From Candidatus Planktophila limnetica (GTDB taxonomy: Bacteria > Actinomycetota > Actinomycetes > Nanopelagicales > Nanopelagicaceae), in assembly GCF_002288365.1 (NCBI RefSeq), contig NZ_CP016782.1, positions 310,001 through 374,000 of the forward strand: 64,000 bases of DNA, written 5' to 3'. Below the pieces are notes generated by a model. The model had not been told where the DNA came from. It worked only from the letters and a program-made list of their open reading frames with translations, and did no database searches. Of this stretch, positions 18,356-27,865 are shown piece by piece. The translations under genes were made by a program, and so were the position numbers. Position 1 is the first letter of the stretch; each line of letters opens with the position of its first letter.

Positions 18356-19225
18356 GTGCTAGATAGTTACAAAGGCTTTCGCTTACTTTTAGTGCACGCA
18401 CATCCTGATGATGAAACCATTAATAATGGCGCAACAATGGCAATGTATGCAGACCTTGGAGCGCAAGTAACACTTGTTACCTGTACGCGCGGGGAAGAAG
18501 GCGAAGTTTTAATCTCAGATTTAAGCCACCTAGCAAGTACTCACACCGATTCACTCGGTGAGCATCGCGAGATCGAACTCAAAGATGCAATGGATGCACT
18601 TGGCATTAGTGATTTTCGTTTTCTCGGTGACAAATCAGTTAAGTTTCGAGATAGCGGCATGATGGGCACAGAACCAAATAACCGTCCGGATGTTTTTTGG
18701 CAAGCAGATTTAGATGGCGCTTCAGCGCATCTAGTCAAAGTTATTGAGGAAGTTAAGCCTCACGTACTAGTTACATATGATGAAATCGGGGGATATGGCC
18801 ACCCAGATCACATTCAAGCCCATCGTGTGGCAATGAGGGCAAGTGAATTAGCGCAATGGAAAATTTCTAAAATTTATTGGAATGCAATGCCAAAATCTGT
18901 TTTAGCTGAAGGTATAGCAAAGATGAGAGAAATCGGATCAGATTTCTTTGGGGCCGACAATGTTGATGATCTCCCATTTGCTAAAGACGATGCGCTTGTG
19001 ACAGCAATGATTGATGGAACAACTTATGTTGACCTAAAGATGAAGGCCATGGCTGCTCACGCAACCCAAATTGAATTAGATGGTCCATTTTTCGCACTCT
19101 CAAATAATCTTGGACAACAAGTGTGGGGCCACGAGTATTACTCACTTGTCCATGGCAAAAAGAGTGAACCATTTGATGCCAATGGTCGAGAGACAGATTT
19201 ATTTGCTGGAGTAACCCAGGCATGA
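18356..19225 (+). CDS. mshB: Mycothiol biosynthesis GlcNAc-inositol deacetylase
   Basis: 289 residues with a GTG start directly behind the moeZ stop. The PIG-L/LmbE fold metal motif [12 protein letters not shown] is at residues 13-24 and a second histidine set is in [13 protein letters not shown]. It deacetylates GlcNAc-Ins in the cytoplasm, the second step of mycothiol synthesis, and is separated from Mca (mycothiol conjugate amidase) by length and by its position before the small membrane protein and fdxA (Rv1170-Rv1177 order). Mca cannot be excluded without a tree. Confidence 0.8.
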   Translation: MLDSYKGFRLLLVHAHPDDETINNGATMAMYADLGAQVTLVTCTRGEEGEVLISDLSHLASTHTDSLGEHREIELKDAMDALGISDFRFLGDKSVKFRDSGMMGTEPNNRPDVFWQADLDGASAHLVKVIEEVKPHVLVTYDEIGGYGHPDHIQAHRVAMRASELAQWKISKIYWNAMPKSVLAEGIAKMREIGSDFFGADNVDDLPFAKDDALVTAMIDGTTYVDLKMKAMAAHATQIELDGPFFALSNNLGQQVWGHEYYSLVHGKKSEPFDANGRETDLFAGVTQA

Positions 19226-19533
19226 AGTTTATTTATTCAGCTGCGCTTGGAATTTTGGCGGGAATCGCAGCAGTTTTGCTTCATGTTTTTTATCCACCAA
19301 TTGGTTTGGTTCTGGCACTTGTTGGTTCTGCAGCAACTATTTGGGCCATTGGTCGTCAATTCGGGGCAAGAAAATACAAATTGGTTGCATCCCTTGCATG
19401 GGGATTTATTCTCTGGCGGGCATCAACATTTGGCGTTGGAAACGAACTATTAGTTCAGGGCAATGCTCAAGGCAGCGCACTTGTATTTTTAGGACTCATA
19501 TCTTTATTTATTGTTATGGCAATGCCCGCGTAA
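19222..19533 (+). CDS. Small integral membrane protein (DUF6113-like)
   Basis: 103 residues with four hydrophobic helices separated by short loops. It begins inside the mshB stop (ATGA), so it is translationally coupled. A similar small membrane protein follows mshB in mycobacteria (Rv1171). No motif gives a function. The 3' end abuts the convergent cysteinyl-tRNA synthetase gene with no bases between. Confidence 0.6.
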   Translation: MKFIYSAALGILAGIAAVLLHVFYPPIGLVLALVGSAATIWAIGRQFGARKYKLVASLAWGFILWRASTFGVGNELLVQGNAQGSALVFLGLISLFIVMAMPA

Positions 19534-20898
19534 CTAGCGCCAGCTCCAACTTTGTCCTGAAGAAGAATCTGAAATCTCTAAGCCTGCATTTTCAAGTCGC
19601 ACACGTAAATCATCACTCAGAGCCCAATTCTTGGCAGATCGCGCGGACTCGCGTTGGGCTAAGAGATCTATTAACTCTGGTGTGAGTTCTTGAACTTCTT
19701 GTGTGCGTGAAAGTTCGAGACCAAGCACCTGATCTGCAAAGAGGAATGCATTAGCTTTTTGGGCATCAGTTAAATTGTTATCTTTTTCAACGCTACGTAG
19801 GTAGGTGGTTACTCGAGGGGTATCTAAATCATTTTCAAGGACAGCCAGAATCGTTGAATCAATTTCAATACTCCGGGAAGCACCCCAGATGGCAATTTTG
19901 GTGCGCCAACGTTTGATTGTGTCGTGGGCTGCCGAAATTGATTGCCACGATAAATCCATCTGTGATCTGTAACGATTTTCAAGAAAACATAAACGCAAGG
20001 CAAGTGGATCAAATCCCTTTGCGATTACATCATCTAGAAGCACAACATTTCCAGCACTCTTTGACATTTTTCGACCTTCAAACAAAAGGTGTTCGCCGTG
20101 AACCCAGAGATCCACACTTTCGTTTCCGGTAATCGAATTTGATTGTGCGCGCTCGTTTTCGTGATGTGGAAAACGTAAATCGATTCCACCCACATGAACA
20201 TTGATGTGGCCGTGCAAAAACTTTAATGACATTGCAGAACATTCAATGTGCCAACCTGGAAAACCAGGCCCCCATGGTGAATCCCAGACCATGGCTTTTC
20301 TATCTCCGGCAGGTTTCCACAGCGACCAATCAGCATGAAACTTTTTCACTCCATCTTCCACGTATTCATAGCGGTGGCCAGGCTTGAGTGATTCCAATCG
20401 GTTGCCACTGATGTGCCCGTATCCAGGAAAAGATTGTGCGTCGAAATAAACAGTTCCATCTTCACCAACATAGGCAGCGCCTTTAAGAATTAGCGCTGAA
20501 ATCATTTCAAGCATGAGCTCAATTGACTCACTCGCACGTGGATATTTTTGTGCAGGAACAATATTTAAATTCGCAAGATCTATGTGAAAACGCTCTTCGT
20601 ATTTGCGCGCAATGTCGAATGGATCAATCTTCTCTTTCTTAGATTGCTCAAGCATTTTATCTTCTTGAAAATCATCAGACATATGTCCTACATCTGTAAT
20701 ATTTTGAATCATTTCAACGCTCAGCCCGCTTAAACGAATCGTGCGAGCGATGAGATCACTTAATAAGAATGTGCGTAAATTGCCGACATGAGCATCGCGA
20801 TAAACCGTGGGCCCACAGCAGTACATAGTGACCACCCCGTTAAGGGAGGTAATCGCACTCGGTTTGCGGGAGAAAGTGTCATAAATGGATAGGACCAT
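19534..20898 (-). CDS. cysS: Cysteinyl-tRNA synthetase (class I)
   Basis: 454 residues from ATG 20898, which overlaps the GNAT stop by one base (TGATG). Zinc ligands are expected in CCGPTVY and HIECSAM and in FPHHENE; the HIGH-like motif is HVGN and the KMSKS loop is GRKMSKSAGN. FPHHENERAQS and the length favour CysS over the mycothiol enzyme MshC, which is a shorter paralogue. Its placement next to mshB is notable because both supply cysteine-dependent chemistry. It charges tRNA-Cys. Confidence 0.85.
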   Translation of the reverse strand: MVLSIYDTFSRKPSAITSLNGVVTMYCCGPTVYRDAHVGNLRTFLLSDLIARTIRLSGLSVEMIQNITDVGHMSDDFQEDKMLEQSKKEKIDPFDIARKYEERFHIDLANLNIVPAQKYPRASESIELMLEMISALILKGAAYVGEDGTVYFDAQSFPGYGHISGNRLESLKPGHRYEYVEDGVKKFHADWSLWKPAGDRKAMVWDSPWGPGFPGWHIECSAMSLKFLHGHINVHVGGIDLRFPHHENERAQSNSITGNESVDLWVHGEHLLFEGRKMSKSAGNVVLLDDVIAKGFDPLALRLCFLENRYRSQMDLSWQSISAAHDTIKRWRTKIAIWGASRSIEIDSTILAVLENDLDTPRVTTYLRSVEKDNNLTDAQKANAFLFADQVLGLELSRTQEVQELTPELIDLLAQRESARSAKNWALSDDLRVRLENAGLEISDSSSGQSWSWR

Positions 20899-21854
20899 CA
20901 GCAGCACTCCTGGGAAATTAAGTTTAAAGTTTTTTGATAGCAGCGATACACATATTCGTGATGAAATGAAAAACCAAGGGATGAATAAAGGTGGATCGCA
21001 ATAGTATTTTTCGAATCTACCTGGAGCACAGATTTTTTTATTCCTGCCTCAAAGGATGCGCCAAGAAGTGCGTTCACAACTAACTTACTGACTCCTTGGC
21101 CGCGATAGTTAGGTTCGACAAAAACTCGCGAAAGAGCGCTCCAGCCATCTGCATGCGAGGTGCGGCCAACGCCAATGAGTTTTTCACCGTCGAAGACAGA
21201 TGCATAGAGAGCGGGATATGCGCGCATGAGGTCAGCAACGCCGTGATCTTCTTGTAAGGCAAGCCACTCATCATCGAATGATTCTGAAATGGAAAGTGTA
21301 AATTGAGATTTACTCAGATCGCGGTGTGCGATATCGGCAACCATGACGTGCGCGCGAACCTTTTCAATCCAACCGTTATCAAAAAGTTTTGAATCTAATT
21401 CTTGATACGTTGGAAGAGGAATAGCAAAAGTAGGAACCAGTCCCGCCTTTTCATAATGCGCAATTACATGTGCAATTGCTTCATCAATTTCTTGTGGCGG
21501 CTCACCATAAGGAGCTTTTCCGCGAGGCAAAACCGAGTTAGCTCGCATCGTGAATTTTCCAGATGTTCGCAATAACCATTTTCCAAATAATTCCTGTGTA
21601 AGCGGTGGCCACGTGGCGGTCAATACATTTTCTAGTTCTTCAATGCGCAATGAAAGTGGAGCGCCATGTCCGGCTAGATGCGTAATCTCTTCTATGACTT
21701 TATAAACAGCAATCTTTTCGCGATCAAATTCAATGAGTTCACCGTGTCGATTACGAAGAGTATTTTCGGACTCCAAATATCCAACCAGGTCCCGAAATCC
21801 ACCTTCGGGATCATGGAAGCGAATACTGACTCGCGCGCCAATAGGAGCCTTCAT
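20898..21854 (-). CDS. GNAT-family N-acetyltransferase (cg3035/Rv0428c type)
   Basis: 318 residues from ATG 21854. The N-terminus (APIGARVSIRFHDPEGG, GYLESENTLRNRHG) is an SH3-like domain typical of the Rv0428c group. The C-terminal GNAT domain has the acetyl-CoA motif YRGQGVSKLVV and a final YSSLGFSFHHEY strand. The substrate is unknown. TATCGT lies seven bases before the ATG on the minus strand. It is divergent from fdxA. Confidence 0.8.
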   Translation of the reverse strand: MKAPIGARVSIRFHDPEGGFRDLVGYLESENTLRNRHGELIEFDREKIAVYKVIEEITHLAGHGAPLSLRIEELENVLTATWPPLTQELFGKWLLRTSGKFTMRANSVLPRGKAPYGEPPQEIDEAIAHVIAHYEKAGLVPTFAIPLPTYQELDSKLFDNGWIEKVRAHVMVADIAHRDLSKSQFTLSISESFDDEWLALQEDHGVADLMRAYPALYASVFDGEKLIGVGRTSHADGWSALSRVFVEPNYRGQGVSKLVVNALLGASFEAGIKKSVLQVDSKNTIAIHLYSSLGFSFHHEYVYRCYQKTLNLISQECC

Positions 21855-21970
21855 AGGTGTAACGATAATCGCCCACGCCAAAGTCGCGAGTTACAGGCGC
21901 TTCGCATTACAATCGCGCTATAGAAATGGCTACTTAAGCCACATGAATGAGTTTCAAGGAGGCCAAGCTC

Positions 21971-22291
21971 GTGACATATGTGATTGCCCAACCATGTATC
22001 GATGTGAAGGACAAGTCCTGCATCGAAGAGTGTCCAGTGGACTGCATTTATGAAGGCAATCGCATGTTGTACATCCAGCCAGATGAGTGCGTTGACTGTG
22101 GCGCGTGCGAGCCTGTGTGCCCTGTTGAAGCAATTTATTATGAGGATGATGTTCCAGGCCCATGGAAAGACTTTCAAAAAGTTAATAGTGAGTTTTTCGT
22201 AGAACTTGGTTCACCTGGTGGCGCTGCCAAAGTTGGCCCAACTAGTACAGATCACGCCGACGTCATTGCTGCTGCAGCAAAGAGCGAGTAA
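21971..22291 (+). CDS. fdxA: Seven-iron ferredoxin
   Basis: 106 residues, GTG start placed eight bases after a perfect AAGGAGG (21956-21962). Cysteines 9, 17 and 50 would hold the [3Fe-4S] cluster, and 21, 40, 43 and 46 the [4Fe-4S] cluster; the extra Cys25 is also conserved in 7Fe ferredoxins. It carries electrons for cytoplasmic redox enzymes. fdxA followed by dapC is the same pairing as Rv1177-Rv1178. The dapC reading frame begins 11 bases after the stop. Confidence 0.93.
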   Translation: MTYVIAQPCIDVKDKSCIEECPVDCIYEGNRMLYIQPDECVDCGACEPVCPVEAIYYEDDVPGPWKDFQKVNSEFFVELGSPGGAAKVGPTSTDHADVIAAAAKSE

Positions 22292-22302
22292 AGGCGCGTG
22301 CA

Positions 22303-23373
22303 CTGAAACTTCCTGATTTTCCGTGGGATGCATTAGCGCCCTTTGGAGATCTAGCACGTCAACACCCTGCAGGAATTATTGATCTATCCCAAGGAACTCC
22401 GGTAGATCCAACTCCAGATTTTATTCAGGAATCTTTATCCGAACATTCAAATTCTCCGAGTTACCCACTGACAGCCGGAACGCCGCAATTACGCGAAGCG
22501 ATTAAAAAGTGGGCAGCAAAGAATTTAGGTGCCACGGGCGAATTCGATGTTTTGCCATTAATTGGATCTAAGGAATTTGTTGCATGGCTACCAACTTTTC
22601 TGCAATCCAAAAAAGTGATAATTCCGAAAATTGCTTATCCCACTTATAACGTTGGAGCAATTCTTGCAGGAGCCGAAGCAATTACAGTTGATCTTGATAC
22701 CCAACAGTGGCCACAGGCAGATTTAGCGTGGATTAATTCACCATCTAATCCCACTGGTCGAGTCCATACAGAAGCCGAACTTAAGTCTGCTATTGAATAT
22801 TCTAGAAAAAACAATACTCCAGTGGTCTCTGACGAATGTTATTTGGAGTTTGGTGACTCCGTAACGCCCACTTCAATTTTAAATTACACCCAAGGAAACA
22901 ATTCAAATATTTTGGCTGTTCTTTCACTCTCTAAACGATCTTCAATGGCCGGGTATCGAGCAGCCTTTGTTGTTGGTGATTCAGAATTAATTAGGAAGAT
23001 ACTTGAAATTAGAAAACATGCAGGAATGATGGTGGCACTTCCAATTCAGCACGCCATGATTGCAGCCCTTGGGGATTCAAATCACGTAAGCGAACAACGT
23101 GCTCGCTATAACACTCGTCGCAAAACTTTGTCACCAGCTCTGCAATCAATTGGTTTCACAATCGAACACTCAGAAGCGGGGCTCTATATCTGGTGTACAC
23201 GAGGCGAAGATGCCTGGAAATCAGTTGAAGCGCTCGCGAAATTAGGAATTTTAGTAACACCCGGAATTTTTTATGGAGCAGATGGTTCACAGCACGTTCG
23301 TATTGCAATGACAGCTACAGATGCTGCCATTGCAGATGCAGCTGCGCGCATTACATCTTCACAGGCGCAATAG
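22303..23373 (+). CDS. dapC: Succinyldiaminopimelate transaminase, probable CTG start
   Basis: 356 residues as drawn. The conserved N-terminus LPDFPWDALAPFGDLARQHP is fully encoded, but the frame holds no ATG, GTG or TTG between the preceding in-frame TAG (22243) and TTG 22552, which lies about 80 codons inside the domain. CTG 22303 sits eight bases after AAAGG, so it is the best start; a one-base deletion next to GTG 22298 is the alternative. The PLP lysine is in LSLSKRSSMAG. The enzyme converts N-succinyl-2-amino-6-ketopimelate in lysine/DAP synthesis, after DapD. Confidence 0.82.
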   Translation: MKLPDFPWDALAPFGDLARQHPAGIIDLSQGTPVDPTPDFIQESLSEHSNSPSYPLTAGTPQLREAIKKWAAKNLGATGEFDVLPLIGSKEFVAWLPTFLQSKKVIIPKIAYPTYNVGAILAGAEAITVDLDTQQWPQADLAWINSPSNPTGRVHTEAELKSAIEYSRKNNTPVVSDECYLEFGDSVTPTSILNYTQGNNSNILAVLSLSKRSSMAGYRAAFVVGDSELIRKILEIRKHAGMMVALPIQHAMIAALGDSNHVSEQRARYNTRRKTLSPALQSIGFTIEHSEAGLYIWCTRGEDAWKSVEALAKLGILVTPGIFYGADGSQHVRIAMTATDAAIADAAARITSSQAQ

Positions 23374-24342
23374 ATGACTCTAGGAATTCTTCTCGTAGGC
23401 GGAATGGGCACGCGCCTGATGCCTTTGACTCGCGATACTCCTAAGCCGATGCTTCCAATCGCAGGTTTACCAGTAACAGAACATCAATTAATGGCTGCAA
23501 AGCGTGCAGGTGTTACAACTATCGTCTTGGCTACTTCGTATTTATCAGAAATTTTCACACCCTATTTTGGCGATGGATCACGATGGGGAATCAATATTGC
23601 CTATGCAGTGGAAGAGACTCCACTTGGCACAGGCGGTGCAATCAAAAATGCTGCTGCAGCATTAAATCTTCCAGCAGGTTCTGATGAACCAATCGTTATT
23701 TTCAACGGCGATGTTTTAAGTTCGCATAATTTGGCCAAGCAAATACAAGAACATATTGCGCATAAAGCAGATGTAACACTGCACTTAACCCATGTAGCAG
23801 ATGCCAGGGCCTATGGCTGTGTCCCAGTTGATGAAAATGGGCGAGTAACTGCATTCTTAGAAAAAATGGAAAATCCAATTACCAACACAATAAACGCGGG
23901 TTCTTACGTTTTTCATCCATCTGTCATTGACACAATCACAGCCAATACTGTGGTCAGCGTTGAACGAGATGTATTTCCTGCACTGGTCGCAGCCGGTAAG
24001 AAAATTTATGGCTACGTTGAGGATTCATATTGGCTCGATATCGGAACACCGGCAGCACTGCTTGCAGGATCACAGCATTTAGTGGGGGCAGATTTCAAGG
24101 TAGCTGCGACATCTCAGATTGCACCTACGGCCCAATTAAGTGAAGGCACCAGCGTGGGGCAGGGATGCACAATTGAAGGTGGCGTCGTAATTCGTGGCAG
24201 CATCATTTGCGCCGATGTACACATTGGTGCGGGGTCAGAGGTTGTAAATAGTTTTATTGCATCAGGTACTCGCGTTGCAGCCAATACGAAAATTATTGGA
24301 AATTACTATTCAAATGAGTTAATTTCGCCCTTAAATCTTTAA
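23374..24342 (+). CDS. NDP-sugar pyrophosphorylase, probable mannose-1-phosphate guanylyltransferase
   Basis: 322 residues. The nucleotidyltransferase signature is GGMGTRLMPLTRDTPKPMLP at the N-terminus; a short left-handed beta-helix follows at about 245-315. It makes GDP-mannose or a related NDP-sugar from sugar 1-phosphate and NTP. Its place before whiB2 and a glycosyltransferase matches Rv3264c (manB/RmlA2) in mycobacteria, and a phosphomannomutase is at 29.6 kb, so GDP-mannose is the likely product. It begins directly after the dapC stop. Confidence 0.82.
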   Translation: MTLGILLVGGMGTRLMPLTRDTPKPMLPIAGLPVTEHQLMAAKRAGVTTIVLATSYLSEIFTPYFGDGSRWGINIAYAVEETPLGTGGAIKNAAAALNLPAGSDEPIVIFNGDVLSSHNLAKQIQEHIAHKADVTLHLTHVADARAYGCVPVDENGRVTAFLEKMENPITNTINAGSYVFHPSVIDTITANTVVSVERDVFPALVAAGKKIYGYVEDSYWLDIGTPAALLAGSQHLVGADFKVAATSQIAPTAQLSEGTSVGQGCTIEGGVVIRGSIICADVHIGAGSEVVNSFIASGTRVAANTKIIGNYYSNELISPLNL

Positions 24343-24381
24343 ATTTTCTGTATTTCACGCTCAATAGTGCCTGCCTCGGAC

Positions 24382-24410
24382 TTGACTTACAGGGATTACA
24401 AGCGTGTAAT
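24382..24410 (+). promoter_or_regulatory. Promoter of whiB2 with overlapping palindrome
   Basis: TTGACT (24382-24387) and TGTAAT (24405-24410) are separated by exactly 17 bases, the best -35/-10 pair in the window. The -10 forms one arm of a perfect inverted repeat ATTACA (24395-24400), spacer AGCG, TGTAAT. A dimeric regulator bound there would cover the -10. The expected leader is about 55 bases and ends with AAGGAG (24457-24462) before whiB2. Confidence 0.6.
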
Positions 24411-24472
24411 TCTCTTCTAGTAGGCCACATCCATGAGGGATGAAGCCATGAATTACAAGGAGAATCGACACT

Positions 24473-24784
24473 ATGCCGATCCGCCCACAAGATTCACAGA
24501 AGCAGGCACCTACTTCCCCTCTTAGCTCCGGCCCAATCATTCAACTCATCTCTGGTGAGAGCGTTGAGTTGTCGTGGCAAGAACGCGCACTCTGCGCACA
24601 AACAGACCCAGAAGCATTTTTCCCAGAAAAAGGCGGATCAACTCGCGAAGCAAAGCGAGTCTGTCTCTCATGTGATGTGCGTTCACAATGTTTGGAATAC
24701 GCACTGGCTCATGATGAACGTTTCGGAATTTGGGGCGGACTTTCAGAACGTGAACGCCGCCGTCTGAAGCGCCGTCCTGCTTAA
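24473..24784 (+). CDS. whiB2: WhiB-family regulator, WhiB2/WhmD type
   Basis: 103 residues. Four cysteines (41, 64, 67, 73) ligate the Fe-S cluster, in the arrangement C-X22-CLSC-X5-C; the GIWGG turn and basic C-terminus (SERERRRLKRRPA) follow. WhiB2 (WhmD; WhiB of Streptomyces) acts with WhiA in septation and cell division. The WhmD-like text around WQERALCAQTDPEAFFPEKGG and the neighbours (guanylyltransferase before, glycosyltransferase after) support this subtype over others. AAGGAG lies ten bases before the ATG. Confidence 0.92.
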   Translation: MPIRPQDSQKQAPTSPLSSGPIIQLISGESVELSWQERALCAQTDPEAFFPEKGGSTREAKRVCLSCDVRSQCLEYALAHDERFGIWGGLSERERRRLKRRPA

Positions 24785-24823
24785 TCGCGCTCGCGCGATC
24801 CTGAACGAAAAACAGGTTTGCTT

Positions 24824-27800
24824 ATGGCTGTAACAGCCGCAGAAGATTTACGACACGTAAGCGCAATTCTTGTCGTACATGATGGTGCGTTGTGGTTACC
24901 ACAAGTAGTTGCATCATTGACTTCGCAAAATCGTTTGATTAATCAAATTCTTGCAGTAGATACTGGTTCAACTGATTCATCAGTGGCACTACTTAAAGGT
25001 GCAAAAATTCCAGTGCTTTCTCTTGATCGCGAATCAGGTTTTGGTGATGCGATTTGGGCAGCGATTCAAACATTGCCAGCACCCACTTCGCCAGAAAATG
25101 AATGGCTATGGATTTTGCATGATGACTGTGCAATGCATCCAGAAGCTTTGGAGAAGTTACTTGAAGCGCTGGAGCAAAAACCACAAGCGATTATGGCTGG
25201 TCCAAAATTATTGGGATGGCACGACAAATCACACTTACTTGAAATTGGTATCAGCATTGCATCCGATGGCGCTCGCTGGACCGGACTTGAACCACGCGAA
25301 TATGACCAAGGACAGCACGATGGAGTTCACGATGTTCTTGCAGTAAGTACCGCAGGCGCCTTGGTTCGCCGTGATGTTTTTGTTGAACTTGGCGGTTTCG
25401 ATCCTAATCTTTCACTCTTTAGAGATGATGTTGATTTTGGTTGGCGCGCAAGAGTTGCCGGACACTCAGTCATTGCAGTCAGTGAAGCTAAAGGTTTTCA
25501 TGCACAAGCTGCAGCATCTGAGCGAAGATCAGCTGATGTGAAGGAAGCTTTTTTGCACCGTCCACTTTTACTTGATCGCAGAAACGCCGCTTATGTTTTG
25601 CTCGTCAATTCTTCATGGTGGATGTTGCCATGGGTTGTTTTGCAATTACTTGGTTCGGCTACGGCTCGCGCCATTGGATTCTTACTTGCAAAGTTACCGG
25701 GATATGCAAGTGATGAACTACTTGCTTTAGCAACTCTTGTTATTCACCCACGTGAACTAGCAAGTGCCCGTAAGTTTAGAAAATCTCACAGACTCTTATC
25801 TGCTCGCGCAGTAAAGGAGTTCATTCCGCACCGTCGTCATCAACTTCGGGCGGGAGTCGAAAGATTATTTGATTCAATTCGAAGTACATTGCTTCCGACA
25901 GTGGAGCAAACAAGCACTGCCCTTGATCCATTAAATGAAGATGAAGATTTATTAACTCCTGCCACAACTGGGCGTTGGTGGACAATATTTAAACAACCTA
26001 AAGCCCTTGCAGGTTTTGCTATTTTGATTTTGATTGCAATTTGGTCACGGCATAGATACGGCCCCTTAGTTGGCGCAGCACTTGTGCAAACACCTGAAGG
26101 TGCTAGAGATTTGTGGCGGATGTATTTTGAATCATGGCATCAAATCGGAATGGGAACTGATCAGAGCGCGCCAGCATGGATTGCTGTAGTTGCACTTGGT
26201 TCAACGATTTTATTTGGAAAAGCTAGCCTCTTTATTTCACTTCTCTTCTTCCTAGCTCCACTGATTTTTATGCTTGCCAGTTTTAGGCTCTTTGCAAGAA
26301 TAACTTCACACAATTGGTTACGGGTCACGGCAAGTTTCTTATACGCAATTTCACCAGTGGCAGTAGCCAGCATCAACTCAGGTCGATTAGGAACCGTCGT
26401 AACCCTCATGCTCTTGCCTTATATCGGCTTGCTGATAAGTGATTGGCTCACCATTGAACACTCTTCATGGAGAAAGATTTTTCTTTTATCCTTAGTACTC
26501 TCTATTTCCTTCATGTTTTCGATGCAAGTTTTTGCCTATGTCCTAGTTGCTACGCTCATAATTTCAATTATCGATTTTGTTAAATATGGAAATATTCGTT
26601 ACTTCCACCAACGACTCGCACGGCGTCTGACTCTAGTGATCGCACCACTTCTTGTTGCAATTCCTTGGTCAATTCAAACTATACTTAACCCAAAGAATCT
26701 TTTGCTCGAACCAGGTTTAGCTATTGCAGGTGGTGGACCTAATTTTGCATTGATTGCTAATCCTGGTGGCACTGGTGCTTTGCCATGGTGGTCACTGAGT
26801 CCAGTTTCGCTAGTACTTTTTGTGGCGCTTTTTTCTTCCACTAAAGCACGAGTTATTTCTTATTTTGGAAGCGGCGCACTCGCTGCGGCTGTGCTCATCG
26901 GTTCACTCTCTATTTCTGGCCATGGTAATTCATCACCAGTTCGCACATGGACTGGTTCACTCATATCAATTGCAACTATCTGTTCGGTAGCCGCTGGAAT
27001 TTTAGTTTTAGATCGGTTGCGCGAAGTTCTGGTTGTGACAAATTTTCATTATCGCCACATTCTCGCTGGCTTACTCGTCATCGTCACAACACTCTATTCA
27101 GTCTCAACAATTTCTTGGCTTGTAACAGCAGGCGCCGATTCACCGATGCGAGCAACTGATTCTAAAATTTTGCCAGCATTTCTTGGAGTTGAAGATGGCG
27201 TTAAAACACTAGTTCTGCGTCAAGTGAAAATTAATGACGTTAACACCATGCAATATTTTCTCGCTCGAAGCCATGATGTTCTCTTGGGAGAACCTGACAT
27301 TTCACCACCAGAATCACCAGCAGTAACTAACGCCATTAAAGAAATTGCCGATGGCACTGGAATTTCTGCCTCTAAAGTTCTTGGTCGCCATGGAATTAAG
27401 TATGTTTTTGCAAAGAGTCCAACGAATAAGGAAGTAGTTCGAACTATTGATGGCCTTGGTGGGTTCGTCCGAGCATCTGCCACTGGCGCTGGAATCGTTT
27501 GGAAAGTTAGCAATGCTTATAGTCGGATCAATTTCATAGACACAAGTGGAAAAGTTTCCGAAATCTTAAGTACGAGTGTGGGATCGCGCACACAGATCTA
27601 CTCACCAGGAACAATTCTGCTCACTGATTCTTACAGCAAATATTGGAAAGTGTTCCAAAATGGACAGACACTTGAACGAACAAAAGATGAAAATGGGTTT
27701 ACGCAATTTAGTGTTACAGAACCAGGAGAAATTTCACTGCTCCATGATGGAACCAATCGTCGTGGCTTGTTATCGTTGCAATTTATCTTTCTTGTGACTC

Positions 27801-27865
27801 TCATTGTCCTTGCTGCGCCAGCAGGGCGCAGGCGTCGAGAAATGTCAGAAAGTGAGCTGACATGA
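24824..27865 (+). CDS. Large membrane glycosyltransferase (GT2 domain plus polytopic region)
   Basis: About 1013 residues from ATG 24824. Residues ~10-250 form a GT-A domain with VDTGSTDSSVAL, LHDDCAMHP (metal-binding acidic pair) and LFRDDVDFGWRAR. About a dozen membrane helices follow (roughly 275-295, then 395-770), and the C-terminus (~780-985) is mainly soluble. Homologues sit at this place in many actinobacteria, near the mannose genes, and are thought to build cell-envelope polysaccharide. The acceptor is unknown. It overlaps the DUF5719 gene by 4 bases. Confidence 0.85.
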   Translation: MAVTAAEDLRHVSAILVVHDGALWLPQVVASLTSQNRLINQILAVDTGSTDSSVALLKGAKIPVLSLDRESGFGDAIWAAIQTLPAPTSPENEWLWILHDDCAMHPEALEKLLEALEQKPQAIMAGPKLLGWHDKSHLLEIGISIASDGARWTGLEPREYDQGQHDGVHDVLAVSTAGALVRRDVFVELGGFDPNLSLFRDDVDFGWRARVAGHSVIAVSEAKGFHAQAAASERRSADVKEAFLHRPLLLDRRNAAYVLLVNSSWWMLPWVVLQLLGSATARAIGFLLAKLPGYASDELLALATLVIHPRELASARKFRKSHRLLSARAVKEFIPHRRHQLRAGVERLFDSIRSTLLPTVEQTSTALDPLNEDEDLLTPATTGRWWTIFKQPKALAGFAILILIAIWSRHRYGPLVGAALVQTPEGARDLWRMYFESWHQIGMGTDQSAPAWIAVVALGSTILFGKASLFISLLFFLAPLIFMLASFRLFARITSHNWLRVTASFLYAISPVAVASINSGRLGTVVTLMLLPYIGLLISDWLTIEHSSWRKIFLLSLVLSISFMFSMQVFAYVLVATLIISIIDFVKYGNIRYFHQRLARRLTLVIAPLLVAIPWSIQTILNPKNLLLEPGLAIAGGGPNFALIANPGGTGALPWWSLSPVSLVLFVALFSSTKARVISYFGSGALAAAVLIGSLSISGHGNSSPVRTWTGSLISIATICSVAAGILVLDRLREVLVVTNFHYRHILAGLLVIVTTLYSVSTISWLVTAGADSPMRATDSKILPAFLGVEDGVKTLVLRQVKINDVNTMQYFLARSHDVLLGEPDISPPESPAVTNAIKEIADGTGISASKVLGRHGIKYVFAKSPTNKEVVRTIDGLGGFVRASATGAGIVWKVSNAYSRINFIDTSGKVSEILSTSVGSRTQIYSPGTILLTDSYSKYWKVFQNGQTLERTKDENGFTQFSVTEPGEISLLHDGTNRRGLLSLQFIFLVTLIVLAAPAGRRRREMSESELT

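Noticed and set aside
19534-20898. MshC (mycothiol ligase) instead of CysS next to mshB
   Set aside because: MshC is a shorter paralogue; the FPHHENERAQS segment, length and the KMSKSAGN loop follow CysS. A tree would settle it.
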